Program-made: the position numbers and the translations under genes
Assembly (NCBI RefSeq): GCF_016745425.1
Contig: NZ_JAERVK010000016.1
Span: forward strand, 51,955-115,954
Reading direction: 5' to 3'
Origin: Candidatus Methylomicrobium oryzae
GTDB lineage: Bacteria; Pseudomonadota; Gammaproteobacteria; Methylococcales; Methylomonadaceae
Length of the DNA stretch: 64,000 bases
Notes under the pieces: generated by a model
What the model was told of the DNA's origin: nothing
What the model saw: only the letters and a program-made list of their open reading frames with translations
Databases searched by the model: none
Part shown: positions 43,188-53,600 of the stretch, piece by piece
Layout of the letters: each line of letters opens with the position of its first letter
How positions within the stretch are numbered: the stretch's first letter is position 1

Positions 43188-46100
43188 ATGAAACTCTTCA
43201 ATTTTATTAAAGCACGCTGGTTCATTTCCCTGCTCGGCCTGATCGGCCTGGCATTGCTGATCTGGTTCGTCGGCCCCTTGTTCGCGTTTGCCGGCCATGC
43301 GCCACTGGAGCCGGAAGGCCGCCGCTGGGGACTGATCATGCTGGTTGCGGCCGTCTGGCTGGCCGTCCGCCTCTGGTCCTATCTCTCGGCCAAACGCATG
43401 AACAGCCGGATGCTGGGGGTGATGGCGGCCCCCGCGCAGGCGGCCTTGAACCCGGACGAACTGGCCTCGAAAGACGAACTGCAAACCTTGCAGGAGCGAA
43501 TGCAGGATGCGTTGTCAATCCTGAAGAAAGCCAAACTCGGCGGCCGGAGCGGACGGCAGTTTTTATACCAGCTGCCCTGGTACATCATCATCGGCCCGCC
43601 CGGCTCCGGCAAATCGACCTTACTGAAAACGTCCGACCTGAAGTTTCCGCTGTCCGCCCAATACGGCAAAGACGCGATCCGCGGAGTCGGCGGCACCCGC
43701 AACTGCGACTGGTGGTTTGCCGATGAAGCCGTGCTGCTGGATACCGCCGGCCGTTATACCACGCAGGACAGCAACCAGCGCGTCGACCAGAGCGCCTGGC
43801 TCGGCTTTCTCGACCTGCTCAAGAAATACCGCCCGCGGCGGCCGATCAACGGCGCGATCGTGGCAATCAGCATCGCCGACCTGCTGACCCGGAGCAAGGC
43901 CGAACAGCAAGCCGCCGCGCATGAAGTCCGCAAACGCATCCAGGAATTGCACGAACGCTTCAACATGCGTTTTCCGGTCTACATGCTGTTCACCAAATGC
44001 GACCTGCTCGCGGGCTTCATGGAATATTTCGACGACCTCGACCGCGACCGGCGCGCCGAGGTCTGGGGCATGACGTTCGAACTGGAAGAAAATCCCGCCG
44101 CAGTTACCGTGGACCGCTTCGCCGCGGAATTCGACCTGCTGGCGCAGCGCCTGCAAAATCAGCTGGTCGACAAACTGGAACGCGAGCGCGGCGCCGAACG
44201 GCGTAATTATATTTATACCTTCCCGCAGCAGTTCGCCTCGCTGCAGGACCTGATCCAGCCCTTTCTGAACGAAATTTTCCAGCCGACGCGCTACGAGCAT
44301 ACGGTGATGCTGCGCGGCGTTTATTTCACCAGCGCAACACAGGAAGGATCGCCGATAGACCGGATTATGGGCGCATTGGCCGGCAATTTCGGGCTCGACC
44401 GGCAAAACCTTTCCGCCGCGGCCGGCCAGGGCAAGAGCTTTTTCATCAACCGCCTGCTGTCCGATGTGATCTTCAGGGAATCCGGACTTGCCGGCACCAA
44501 TCTCAAACTCGAAAACAAGCGCGTCTGGCTGCAGCGCGGCGCCTTCGCCGCGGTCGGCGGAGCCGCCCTGCTCTTCTCCCTGCTCTGGCTGGCCAGTTTT
44601 GCCGGCAATAAAGCTTATATCCGGGACGTGGCAGCAGAGGCACAAGCATTGCAGGCCAACCTGAACAAATTGAATCCGGAAGACGCCAATCCGTTGGCGC
44701 TGCTGCCGATCCTGGATAAAGCCCGGAGCCTTCCCGGCGGCTACGGCGACCGCGAAAAAGGCACGCCTTTGATGCTGAGTTTCGGCTTATACCAGGGCGA
44801 CAAATTGGGCGAAGCGGCGATTTCGCTGTATCGCAAACTGCTCAAGGACCTGTTCCTGTCGCGCCTGATGAACCGCATGGAACAACAGTTGCAAAACAAT
44901 GCGGACAACGGCGAATACCTGTATGAAGCGCTGAAGGTCTATCTGATGCTTAACAATGAGCATTACGACCCGAGCGCAATCCGCACCTGGATTACGCTGG
45001 ACTGGAAGCATAATCTGCCGCCGGATGTCGGCAACGACCAACGCGAATCGCTGAACCGGCACCTGGACGCGCTGCTGGAAACGCGTCCGGTGCCTTTGCC
45101 GCGGCCGCTGGACGGCGCGCTGATCCGCCAGACCCGCGGCATTCTGGAAAATACGCCGATAGCGGACCGGATCTATTCGCGCCTGAAGCTGGAGCTGGCG
45201 GATGCGGAGATTCCGGATTTTCAAATCGCCGAAAAAGCCGGGCGCGACGCGCTCCTGGTGCTCGCGACCAAAAGCGGCGCGCCGCTGACCAAAGGCGTGC
45301 CGGGCTTTTTTACCTGCGCGGGCTACCGCAACCTTTTCCTGAAAAACAGCGAACAGATCATCGACCGGCAGGCCGGCGACAACTGGATCGTCGGGGCCGA
45401 AAAAGCGGCGGCGCTGACCGATGCGGAAGTCAAGGATATTAAAGAAAGCGTACTCAAGCACTATCTCGAGGATTATATCCGGCAATGGGACGGCTTATTG
45501 TCCGACATGCAGATCAAACCGTTTTCGAGCCAGACGCAAATGGTCGAAATCCTGAACATCGTATCGGGCGAACATTCGCCGCTCCGCCAGCTGCTGCAGG
45601 CGGTAGACAAGGAAACCAGCTTTGCCTGCCTGGCCGAAAAAGACAAATCCCTGCTGGACAAAGCCAGCAGCACGCTGAGTTCGGCGCGCTCGACCCTCGA
45701 CACGATCATCAGCAAGACGCCGGAAGCGCTGAACCCGGCGCCGCCCACGGTCACCACCAATCTGGTCACCGAACATTTCAAGGAACTGCATGAATTCGTG
45801 GCAACCCTCGACGGCTCCCCGCCGCCCCTGGACCGTTCGCTGTCCACGCTGAACGAACTGTATGTCTACCTGAACTCGCTATTGAACGCCACCGGCGACG
45901 AACTGGCTTTGGAACAGCGCAAACAGGTGGTCCAGGTGATCAACAAAGTCACCCTGGAAGGCAAGCGCAATCCTTTTCCGGTCAGCAAAATGATGGCGAA
46001 TATCGCCGAAGGCAGCAACGACCTGGTCAGCGGCGGCATCCATAAACACCTGAACGACTCGTGGAAATCCCAGGTCCTGCCGTTCTGCCAAAAGGCCATC

Positions 46101-46742
46101 CAGGGACTCTATCCGATCGCGCGGGGCTCGCGTGAAATTACCTACGAGGATTTCACCTTCTTCTTCGGGCCGAACGGGCTGGTAGACACTTTTTTCACTA
46201 AATACCTGGCTCCGTCGGTTGAAAAAACTGGACGCGACTGGGTTTGGAATACCCGCGGCGAATCCGGCTCCGGCTTATCCGCCGCAACCCTGAAACAATT
46301 TCAACTGGCCGATACGATCAAAAACATTTTCTTCCGGATGGGAAAGCAGACGCCTGCGGTCAGCTTCAAGTTGAAGCCGATCTCGATGAGCCCCAGCATC
46401 ACCCAATTCGTTCTGGATGTGGACGGCCAAGTGCTGACTTACGCCCACGGCCCGGTACGCCCGGTATCGATGAAATGGCCGGGACCGAACGATTCGGGGC
46501 AGGTCAGGGTCCAGTTGCTGCCGCCCTTGCCGGGCGATTCGGGACTCTCGAAGGAAGGTCCTTGGGCATTGTTCCGGGTTTTCGACGAAGCCGAAATTAC
46601 CAAAACCTCCAATCCCACCACCTTTATCGTCACCTTTAACATTCAGGGACGCGAGGCAAAATTCGAACTGACCGCGAGCAGCGCGATCAATCCTTTCCAA
46701 TTATCGGAACTGCAAACCTTCAGATGTCTGCCGAATCTGTAA
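43188..46742 (+). CDS. tssM: T6SS inner-membrane protein TssM (IcmF)
   Basis: 1184 residues. Two N-terminal transmembrane helices (FISLLGLIGLALLIWFVGPL; WGLIMLVAAVWLAVRLW) flank a short periplasmic turn. A cytosolic NTPase-like domain holds Walker A GPPGSGKSTLLK and VLLDTAGRYTTQD. A third helix (about 445-465) leads to the large periplasmic domain ending in the beta-rich DUF1215-like region (TFIVTFNIQGREAKFELTAS). The protein spans the envelope with TssL and TssJ. The Walker motif is intact. tagF overlaps its last 19 bp. Confidence 0.96.
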   Translation: MKLFNFIKARWFISLLGLIGLALLIWFVGPLFAFAGHAPLEPEGRRWGLIMLVAAVWLAVRLWSYLSAKRMNSRMLGVMAAPAQAALNPDELASKDELQTLQERMQDALSILKKAKLGGRSGRQFLYQLPWYIIIGPPGSGKSTLLKTSDLKFPLSAQYGKDAIRGVGGTRNCDWWFADEAVLLDTAGRYTTQDSNQRVDQSAWLGFLDLLKKYRPRRPINGAIVAISIADLLTRSKAEQQAAAHEVRKRIQELHERFNMRFPVYMLFTKCDLLAGFMEYFDDLDRDRRAEVWGMTFELEENPAAVTVDRFAAEFDLLAQRLQNQLVDKLERERGAERRNYIYTFPQQFASLQDLIQPFLNEIFQPTRYEHTVMLRGVYFTSATQEGSPIDRIMGALAGNFGLDRQNLSAAAGQGKSFFINRLLSDVIFRESGLAGTNLKLENKRVWLQRGAFAAVGGAALLFSLLWLASFAGNKAYIRDVAAEAQALQANLNKLNPEDANPLALLPILDKARSLPGGYGDREKGTPLMLSFGLYQGDKLGEAAISLYRKLLKDLFLSRLMNRMEQQLQNNADNGEYLYEALKVYLMLNNEHYDPSAIRTWITLDWKHNLPPDVGNDQRESLNRHLDALLETRPVPLPRPLDGALIRQTRGILENTPIADRIYSRLKLELADAEIPDFQIAEKAGRDALLVLATKSGAPLTKGVPGFFTCAGYRNLFLKNSEQIIDRQAGDNWIVGAEKAAALTDAEVKDIKESVLKHYLEDYIRQWDGLLSDMQIKPFSSQTQMVEILNIVSGEHSPLRQLLQAVDKETSFACLAEKDKSLLDKASSTLSSARSTLDTIISKTPEALNPAPPTVTTNLVTEHFKELHEFVATLDGSPPPLDRSLSTLNELYVYLNSLLNATGDELALEQRKQVVQVINKVTLEGKRNPFPVSKMMANIAEGSNDLVSGGIHKHLNDSWKSQVLPFCQKAIQGLYPIARGSREITYEDFTFFFGPNGLVDTFFTKYLAPSVEKTGRDWVWNTRGESGSGLSAATLKQFQLADTIKNIFFRMGKQTPAVSFKLKPISMSPSITQFVLDVDGQVLTYAHGPVRPVSMKWPGPNDSGQVRVQLLPPLPGDSGLSKEGPWALFRVFDEAEITKTSNPTTFIVTFNIQGREAKFELTASSAINPFQLSELQTFRCLPNL

Positions 46743-47491
46743 ATATCCTGGGCTATTACGGCAAGGTGCCGACCCATGGCGATTTCGTCACGCGCGGCCT
46801 GCCGCGCAGTTTTATCGAACCCTGGGATCTCTGGCTGCAGGAGGCGATTCTGACCAGCCGCCGGCAACTGGGCGAAAACTGGCTGAACCATTATCTGACC
46901 AGCCCTTTGTACCATTTCGCCCTGTCGCCGGGGATTTGCGGAAACAGCGGCTGGATGGGCGTTTTGATGCCCAGCGTGGACAGGATTGGCCGCTACTATC
47001 CGATGACGATCGCCCTGATGAACAACGCGGAAATAAGTCCTTTCGTGGCGATGCAAAAAACGGCCTGGTTCTCGCAAATCGAGGAAATCGCGCTTTCCTG
47101 CCTGAAGGACGGTTATGATCTGGATGAATTCAATCAGGCCATCGACCGCCTGGGGCAAACAATCGGCCCGATCCCGGCCGATTGTTTGCCGTTGACCGAA
47201 CGGCACGACCGGACGCCGTTCCTCGCCGTTTGGCGTCAACCGCTGAACAGCCTGGATGCATTGAACGGTTTGATCCCCCCCTTTCTGGACCGGGTGCTGC
47301 GGGAGCGGTGCCTTGCCTATAGCCTGTGGTGGACGGAAGGCTCGGAACAGATTCCATCATCGTTTTTATTCAGCGAAGGACTGCCCCCGGTGGAAAGCGT
47401 CGCCGCGATGTTCGACGGGGATTGGCAAAAATGGGGCTGGGGAGAAAACCATTCTTCAAGTCAATCCTCGGGCACTTTGTCTTCGCCTTGA
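46724..47491 (+). CDS. tagF: T6SS repressor/assembly factor TagF
   Basis: 255 residues. The TagF start is clear (ILGYYGKVPTHGDFVTRGLP, IEPWDLWLQEAI) with SPGICGNSGWMGVLMPSVDR and GRYYPMTIALM. In Pseudomonas TagF represses T6SS assembly post-translationally by binding Fha. It overlaps tssM by 19 bp and shares TGATG with pppA, so tight coupling is expected. Confidence 0.93.
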   Translation: MSAESVNILGYYGKVPTHGDFVTRGLPRSFIEPWDLWLQEAILTSRRQLGENWLNHYLTSPLYHFALSPGICGNSGWMGVLMPSVDRIGRYYPMTIALMNNAEISPFVAMQKTAWFSQIEEIALSCLKDGYDLDEFNQAIDRLGQTIGPIPADCLPLTERHDRTPFLAVWRQPLNSLDALNGLIPPFLDRVLRERCLAYSLWWTEGSEQIPSSFLFSEGLPPVESVAAMFDGDWQKWGWGENHSSSQSSGTLSSP

Positions 47492-48213
47492 TGCCGATGC
47501 GTGATTTTTCCTGGGACTCTTATGCCACCACGCATATCGGCAAGGTACGCGCGATCAATCAGGATGCCTATCTCGACCTGCCCGGGCAACATTTATGGCT
47601 GATCGCGGACGGCATGGGCGGCCATGAAGCAGGCGAACTCGCCAGTGCGGCGATCGTGAACGCCTTGCAGTCGTTCAAACAGGAAAAATGGCTCGGCGCC
47701 TCAGTTGCCGACATCTATCGCAAACTGCTCGGCGTCAATCGGCTGCTGGTCGAGATGGCCGTCGATAACGGCCATGATTCGGTCGTCGGCAGTACGGTCG
47801 CAATGCTGTTGGCCAGCCGCCATCACGGCGTCTGTTTATGGTCCGGCGACAGCCGGGTTTACCTGCATAGACGAGGGCGATTGAGACAACTCACGCGCGA
47901 CCATAATTACGCCTCGCAAATGCTCACGGAAGGCTACAGCAGCGAAGAAGCCGACAGCAATCCCTATGCGCAAGTTCTGACGCATGCGGTCGGCGCCGAT
48001 CCGGAGTTATTCCTCGAAGCCCAGATTCACGAAATCAGGCCCGGAGACATCTATCTGCTCTGCAGCGACGGATTGAACAAGGAAGTCGGCGATAACGAAA
48101 TCGAAACCGTTTTAAACTCGGTCGCGCTCGAACAGGCCCTTCCTGAATTATTGGAACTCTGCCTGGCCCGAGGAGCACGGGATAATACCACTATAGTCCT
48201 CGCGGGGTGCTAG
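47491..48213 (+). CDS. pppA: T6SS protein phosphatase PppA (PP2C family)
   Basis: I take ATG 47491, which overlaps the tagF stop, rather than the longer frame from 47326. 240 residues. PP2C metal-site motifs are present: VRAINQDAYLDL, LIADGMGGHEAGE, VVGSTVAMLLA, LWSGDSRVYL, LLCSDGLNKEV, RGARDNTTIVL. It removes phosphate from FHA-bound Thr targets and so counters the PpkA-like kinase. It is the last gene of the rightward T6SS operon; no hairpin terminator is visible after it. Confidence 0.93.
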   Translation: MPMRDFSWDSYATTHIGKVRAINQDAYLDLPGQHLWLIADGMGGHEAGELASAAIVNALQSFKQEKWLGASVADIYRKLLGVNRLLVEMAVDNGHDSVVGSTVAMLLASRHHGVCLWSGDSRVYLHRRGRLRQLTRDHNYASQMLTEGYSSEEADSNPYAQVLTHAVGADPELFLEAQIHEIRPGDIYLLCSDGLNKEVGDNEIETVLNSVALEQALPELLELCLARGARDNTTIVLAGC

Positions 48214-48296
48214 AGATCGGCAAAACGGATCAAGCAATTCTTTACCTCTTTTAACAACAATCTATAATACTGCTTTGATTTCTAGAGATATTATTC

Positions 48297-48325
48297 TTGA
48301 CAAGAAAAACACTTAGCGATTTAAT
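48297..48325 (+). promoter_or_regulatory. Strong sigma-70-type promoter before the beta-barrel gene
   Basis: TTGACA (48297-48302), exact 17-bp spacer, TTTAAT (48320-48325). It directs transcription of the beta-barrel gene apart from the T6SS operon. It also argues against translation starting at 48297, since the promoter itself would then be coding. Confidence 0.75.
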
Positions 48326-48431
48326 CGCAGCTAGATTCCATCTAACAATTACCCAAGCGGAAGCTGGGCATCTTAACTACAGTTTTGAGCGGAATCGTGA
48401 ATTTTCAACAGATTTATACGGGGATGCGGCT

Positions 48432-49718
48432 ATGCCAAAACTAATTCAACAGATCGGCTATGGAGTTTTGACGACCGGGTTAGCGATTGTAACCACCAAA
48501 GCCTATGCTGTTCCCGATCCCTGTACCATTGTATTCAGCGAACTCGTTCAAAGTGAATTGTCGCTTACCCCTGCCCAAGAGGATCTCGTATCGACCTGTA
48601 GTCAATACGCGAATGCCAGTGACCAATTGACCCCCTACCAGGCGCTTGCACAAACGACTCTGGCAATTTCAATTGCAAATCAACAATTCCGAAACGTAAA
48701 AAACCGGCTGATGCTGTTGCGCCGCGGCCTCGGCAGCGGAATCGACGTAAGCGGCCTTAATCAGCAGCCGACAGACGCGTTTTTACCCAGTTCCTTATCC
48801 GGATTTTCCCGTCAGTCAAACGGGGGCGGCGCCAGTGGGGACAAAGACAGTCCGTTCGACAGACTGGGTATATTCGTTAACGGCAACTTCGGCGTCGGCG
48901 ATAAGGACGGCACGGACCGGGAATTAGGCTTCGAGTATGACAGCCAGGGTGTAACGGCGGGGGTCGATTACCGCTTTACCGATAATTTCGTTCTCGGCGG
49001 CACCTTCGGCTATAACGCGATCAAATCCGATTTTGATGCTTCGAGAGGAAACCTGAACCTGGACGGTTACAGTTTTTCGCTCTACAGCACCTATTACAAC
49101 GACGACTTTTATCTCGATACCATATTTTCGGGGGGGTGGAACGAGTATGACACCCGCCGGAACATCCAATTGCCCGGCTTTAATCAAACCACCCTCGGCA
49201 ATACTCGGGGCAACGATTATTCCTTCAATGTCACCGGCGGCTACGATTTTCATCAGCAAGGATTGACCTATGGTCCCTATGGCCGGGTCAGTTATCAAAA
49301 CGTCCAGATCGACGGCTATCAGGAAAATTCAAGCAACTCAAGCGCGCTGGGTTTCGGCGGTCTTACAACAATTGACAAACAGAATGCCGTTTCGCTGCAA
49401 ACCGCTTTAGGAGGACAGCTTTCTTATGCGTTTAGCACCTCCTTCGGAGTTTTAATGCCCATAGCCAGAGCCGAGTGGGTGCACGAATTCCATAATGGTA
49501 GCAGGCCCTTAAACTGGAGTTTCAGCAGCATTCCTAATCAGCAAACGTCCTTTGTAAACCTGAGCGACGGTTCGAGCCGCAATTTCGCGAACCTGAGCGC
49601 AGGGCTTTCGGCAACGTTTACGCACGGCACATCGGCGTTTCTGTCCTATGAAGCTATGGTAGGACGGGAAAATATTTCCGAGCATTCGATTAACGCGGGA
49701 GTGCGCACTGAGTTTTAA
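48432..49718 (+). CDS. Outer-membrane beta-barrel protein, autotransporter barrel type
   Basis: ATG 48432 gives 428 residues with signal peptide ending TKAYA-VPDPC. A short helical passenger-like part (about 25-125) precedes a barrel of about 270 residues with alternating aromatic strands (GVTAGVDYRFTDNFVLGGTF, YSFSLYSTYYNDDFYLDTIF, RNFANLSAGLSATFTHG) and a C-terminal VRTEF, the F-ending needed for Bam recognition. This matches autotransporter beta-domain proteins with almost no passenger. No effector or adhesin domain is visible. It follows pppA but has its own promoter, so a T6SS link is not implied. Confidence 0.82.
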   Translation: MPKLIQQIGYGVLTTGLAIVTTKAYAVPDPCTIVFSELVQSELSLTPAQEDLVSTCSQYANASDQLTPYQALAQTTLAISIANQQFRNVKNRLMLLRRGLGSGIDVSGLNQQPTDAFLPSSLSGFSRQSNGGGASGDKDSPFDRLGIFVNGNFGVGDKDGTDRELGFEYDSQGVTAGVDYRFTDNFVLGGTFGYNAIKSDFDASRGNLNLDGYSFSLYSTYYNDDFYLDTIFSGGWNEYDTRRNIQLPGFNQTTLGNTRGNDYSFNVTGGYDFHQQGLTYGPYGRVSYQNVQIDGYQENSSNSSALGFGGLTTIDKQNAVSLQTALGGQLSYAFSTSFGVLMPIARAEWVHEFHNGSRPLNWSFSSIPNQQTSFVNLSDGSSRNFANLSAGLSATFTHGTSAFLSYEAMVGRENISEHSINAGVRTEF

Positions 49719-50606
49719 ATTGCCCTTGCATTTTGTATTTTGTATATTTGTATATTTAATATAGATACAGAACTAATTTTCTTCGAGTAACCCATGTAGC
49801 AAATTCTCGAGATTGGTTTGGAATTCGTGTCAGCTAGCGGAAACACTCTTCAGTGATATTTTCGTTGATATAGCGCCCAGCGAATCTATAAAAACACCGG
49901 CCCAATAATTCAGGATACAGTGATTGATTTATTCGGACGACAATGTCTAAGAAGCTGAAGCTGTTTGGAAATTCCTATTTCAAGCCCGGCAACTCACTCT
50001 AATGTCTGATGGCAATGTAAAGCCAAATTTCGGGATATCCACCGATTTTACTGAGGCGGCGATACCGATTCAGACAACTGAAGGCATACTCCTCCTACCA
50101 GCAAGCCCACAGCAAAGACTTTTGCGTTTGCTTAGCACGCAAAGCACCGCCGTCCGGCAGAACTTGAAACGCTCTGCAAACCAGTCTATCTATCGACCAC
50201 TAAGCCGCCGCACATCCCCAGCATGAGTTAGCAGCGGCGAGCACCGTCTTGATCTTGTATCCTGGTTCTCGTCCACCACGACAGCCATGAGCCAGACTAT
50301 CCATCAGCAGATGGCGTTGAAACCATCAGTTTCCCTGCCTCGAAATCGCACACACTAAAAACCTCAGCGCACTTGACGCTTTGGTTGCCTGGCCTCCCAT
50401 CACGGGTTGGTGACGCCCTGTTTCTTTGGCGCCACCTGACCTGTAACAGATGCTGCTTCAAATAACACCATTCGCTCTTGCTTAGGTTGTTCGGGTTGCG
50501 ATTTTTCCGTCTTTTGATACAGAATCATCTCAACCCCGAGGAAAAAATCCTAGAAAGTGAATTCGAAAATCAGCGCCTCCAAACAGCCTCTAAATTTCTC
50601 TTAATT
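49719..50606. other. Gene-poor region
   Basis: 888 bp between the convergent barrel and PKD genes. The first 150 bp are AT-rich with TTTGTAT repeats. A 74-codon open stretch at 50002-50226 has no ribosome site and no recognisable family, so it is not called. The remainder looks like decayed sequence; I cannot name its source. Confidence 0.4.
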
Positions 50607-53600
50607 TTAACCACAACTATTAGGAATCGAGGTGATTATATCGCTGCCGCCGTCTTTATCAGATACTACAACGCTAGTAGGCGTGTAACTACCAATAAAG
50701 CTGCCTGCTTCCGGATTGTAATCAAGAGAGACAGCGGTACCACTTGAATAATTGCTGACGGTTTGCTGATAATCTATTGGAGAACAAAACTCCGAAGAAC
50801 AGGATTCAAATGATATTCTCCAGTTGATCGTAAGGCTGTACGGATTATCAAAGTTGTTTGCCGGATCAGAGTAAGCTACAGTCACTTCTGCATCACAACC
50901 ATTGTTCCATGAAGCCTCGGTAATCGATGGCGCCACATTATTGACAGTGACTTGGACCGTGTCGCTGCCCGTGCCGCCATCATCATCGGTCACCGTCACG
51001 GTCACCGTATAGGTGCCGTTACCGGCATAGAGATGATTGAGCCCGAAATTCTTGCCGTTCAACGGTAAGGGTTGGACGCCTGAACCGTCGCCATAGTCGA
51101 CGGTTGCCGACCATGAGGCGGAATCGGGGTCGCTAAAAGAACCGGACTGATTGAACGCCGAACCTCCGTTGAGGGTCGCGTCGGCGCCGGCATTGACCGT
51201 CGGCGGCTGGTTTTGGACATTGACCTGGACCGTGTCGCTGCCCGTGCCGCCATCATCATCGGTCACCGTCACGGTCACCGTATAGGTGCCGTTACCGGCA
51301 TAGAGATGATTGAGCCCGAAATTCTTGCCGTTCAACGGTAAGGGTTGGACGCCTGAACCGTCGCCATAGTCGACGGTTGCCGACCATGAGGCGGAATCGG
51401 GGTCGCTAAAAGAACCGGACTGATTGAACGCCGAACCTCCGTTGAGGGTCGCGTCGGCGCCGGCATTGACCGTCGGCGGCTGGTTTTGGACATTGACCTG
51501 GACCGTGTCGCTGCCCGTGCCGCCATCATCATCGGTCACCGTCACGGTCACCGTATAGGTGCCGTTACCGGCATAGAGATGATTGAGCCCGAAATTCTTG
51601 CCGTTCAACGGTAAGGGTTGGACGCCTGAACCGTCGCCATAGTCGACGGTTGCCGACCATGAGGCGGAATCGGGGTCGCTAAAAGAACCGGACTGATTGA
51701 ACGCCGAACCTCCGTTGAGGGTCGCGTCGGCGCCGGCATTGACCGTCGGCGGCTGGTTTTGGACATTGACCTGGACCGTGTCGCTGCCCGTGCCGCCATC
51801 ATCATCGGTCACCGTCACGGTCACCGTATAGGTGCCGTTACCGGCATAGAGATGATTGAGCCCGAAATTCTTGCCGTTCAACGGTAAGGGTTGGACGCCT
51901 GAACCGTCGCCATAGTCGACGGTTGCCGACCAAGTGTCAGTGCCGGGGTCGCTAAAAGAACCGGACTGATTGAACGCCGAACCTCTGTTGAGGGTCGCGT
52001 CGGCGCCGGCATTGACCGTCGGCGCCACGTTGTTAACCGTAACGGTGGCTACAGCTTGACTCGAACCGCCGAGACCAACCACTTTCAATGTTACAGAATG
52101 AACAGACGGGCCATCGCTGCCTTGGAACGAAGGCGTTGCACCCGATATTTCAAAGCTTCCGTTGTTGTCAAGATCCCATTCAAAAGTCAGTTGATCTGCA
52201 TTCGTATCGGAGTCTGCCGAGCCATTAAGGGTAACCGAACCGCCCTCATTGACCGTATAAGGTCCTCCAGCATTGGCCTCGAACGGCATTTGCGCCAAAT
52301 CTTCATCGATTTTCCCATCGCCATCGTCATCCAGTCCATTGGACAGTTCTTCGTCAATTCTACGATCACAATCGTTGTCTATCCCGTCACCTTGCTCGGT
52401 CCCAGTAGCTGTGCATGCTTCCGCAATTTTGGCCAATCTTGAACCGCCCGGATAACCGTAGGAGTCGGAACTCGCAAAACCATAGGAATAAACGCCGAAA
52501 GGCACATTCGGCAACAAATGATTAATCGTATGAGCATTGATATTGACAGATACCTGCGCTCCGGAATATCCCGTCGCTCCGATTGGAGTGAAGGGTATAA
52601 GAAAAGCGGAAGCGGAAATAGGCTCGCCGTCAAGACGCAACCCAGCCAATTGGCTCGTCGGTGCGACGATATTGATATAATTTACAAAACTAACCGGTTC
52701 ACTGGCAGGCGTACTGACAACATAGTCTGATCCGAATTGCTCAGCCGGAGGTATAATCATCATAAAAGGATCAGAAGGTACACCGTCGACCGATTGGCCT
52801 TTTGAATACTGTACAACGAGCGCCGGTTTGCTGGTCTGAATCTGGTGAAAAGAGCCGGATGCCAGATCTACATCCTTGAACTTACCTTTTTTCAGCAGCG
52901 CAACATTATCCCCGTCAAGTTGAACTTCGGTCCCGTCATTGGCCGCCAGAATACGAAACACATCTCCTTTTTTCCTAGTAGCCAAAGGAGTTGTAAAAAA
53001 TGAAGTGCCCCATGTATTTGTGGGAGGAATCTGTTCCACCATATGATCGCAGGCCAAAGATTTACTCGGCACGACCCCACATTGATGACCGCCGAAAACC
53101 GATATTGGTTTGGATGCGGTAATTATCGAACCGGTCAAATCGGCGGGATACCCCCCCTTTGCCTTAAACTGAATGCTCTGCAGCCGATTCAAAGTAAATT
53201 GTGCCGACTTTCCGGCTTGTACCGACTTGACATCGCGCCCCTTGACAGTCGCTCTTGTCGGCGTAAAAGTAACTACGGTTCCATCTTCATGCGCCACAAC
53301 CTGCAGTTCGCTCGATAGCGTTTTCTTGGCACTGGGAAACGAAGGCACGATATATTCCGTACCGGCAAGGTCGGTCGGCAGACCCAGGTAAGCATCGGTG
53401 GTAAATTTCTGCTGATTTAAACCATAGACCACGAACTCATCAGGTGCAGATAGCAATAAGCCTTTGTTTTCAATGGTCCCGCTTCCGCTGGCCCGCAAGG
53501 ATAAAGGTAGGTTAGAAACCGAGGTAATTGTATTGGGAGACACAGGGAAAGACTGTGGCCCGTAGCCGGGCGCTTCCACCGTTACCGTAGTACCCTGTGG

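Noticed and set aside
47326..47490. Longer N-terminus for PppA
   Set aside because: It would overlap tagF by 166 bp; the PP2C domain starts right after the coupled TGATG at 47489-47493.
48297..48431. Longer N-terminus for the beta-barrel protein
   Set aside because: The segment overlaps a near-consensus promoter, and the signal peptide begins only at 48432.
50002..50226. 74-codon open frame in the gap after the barrel gene
   Set aside because: No ribosome site, no recognisable family, and codon use like non-coding DNA.
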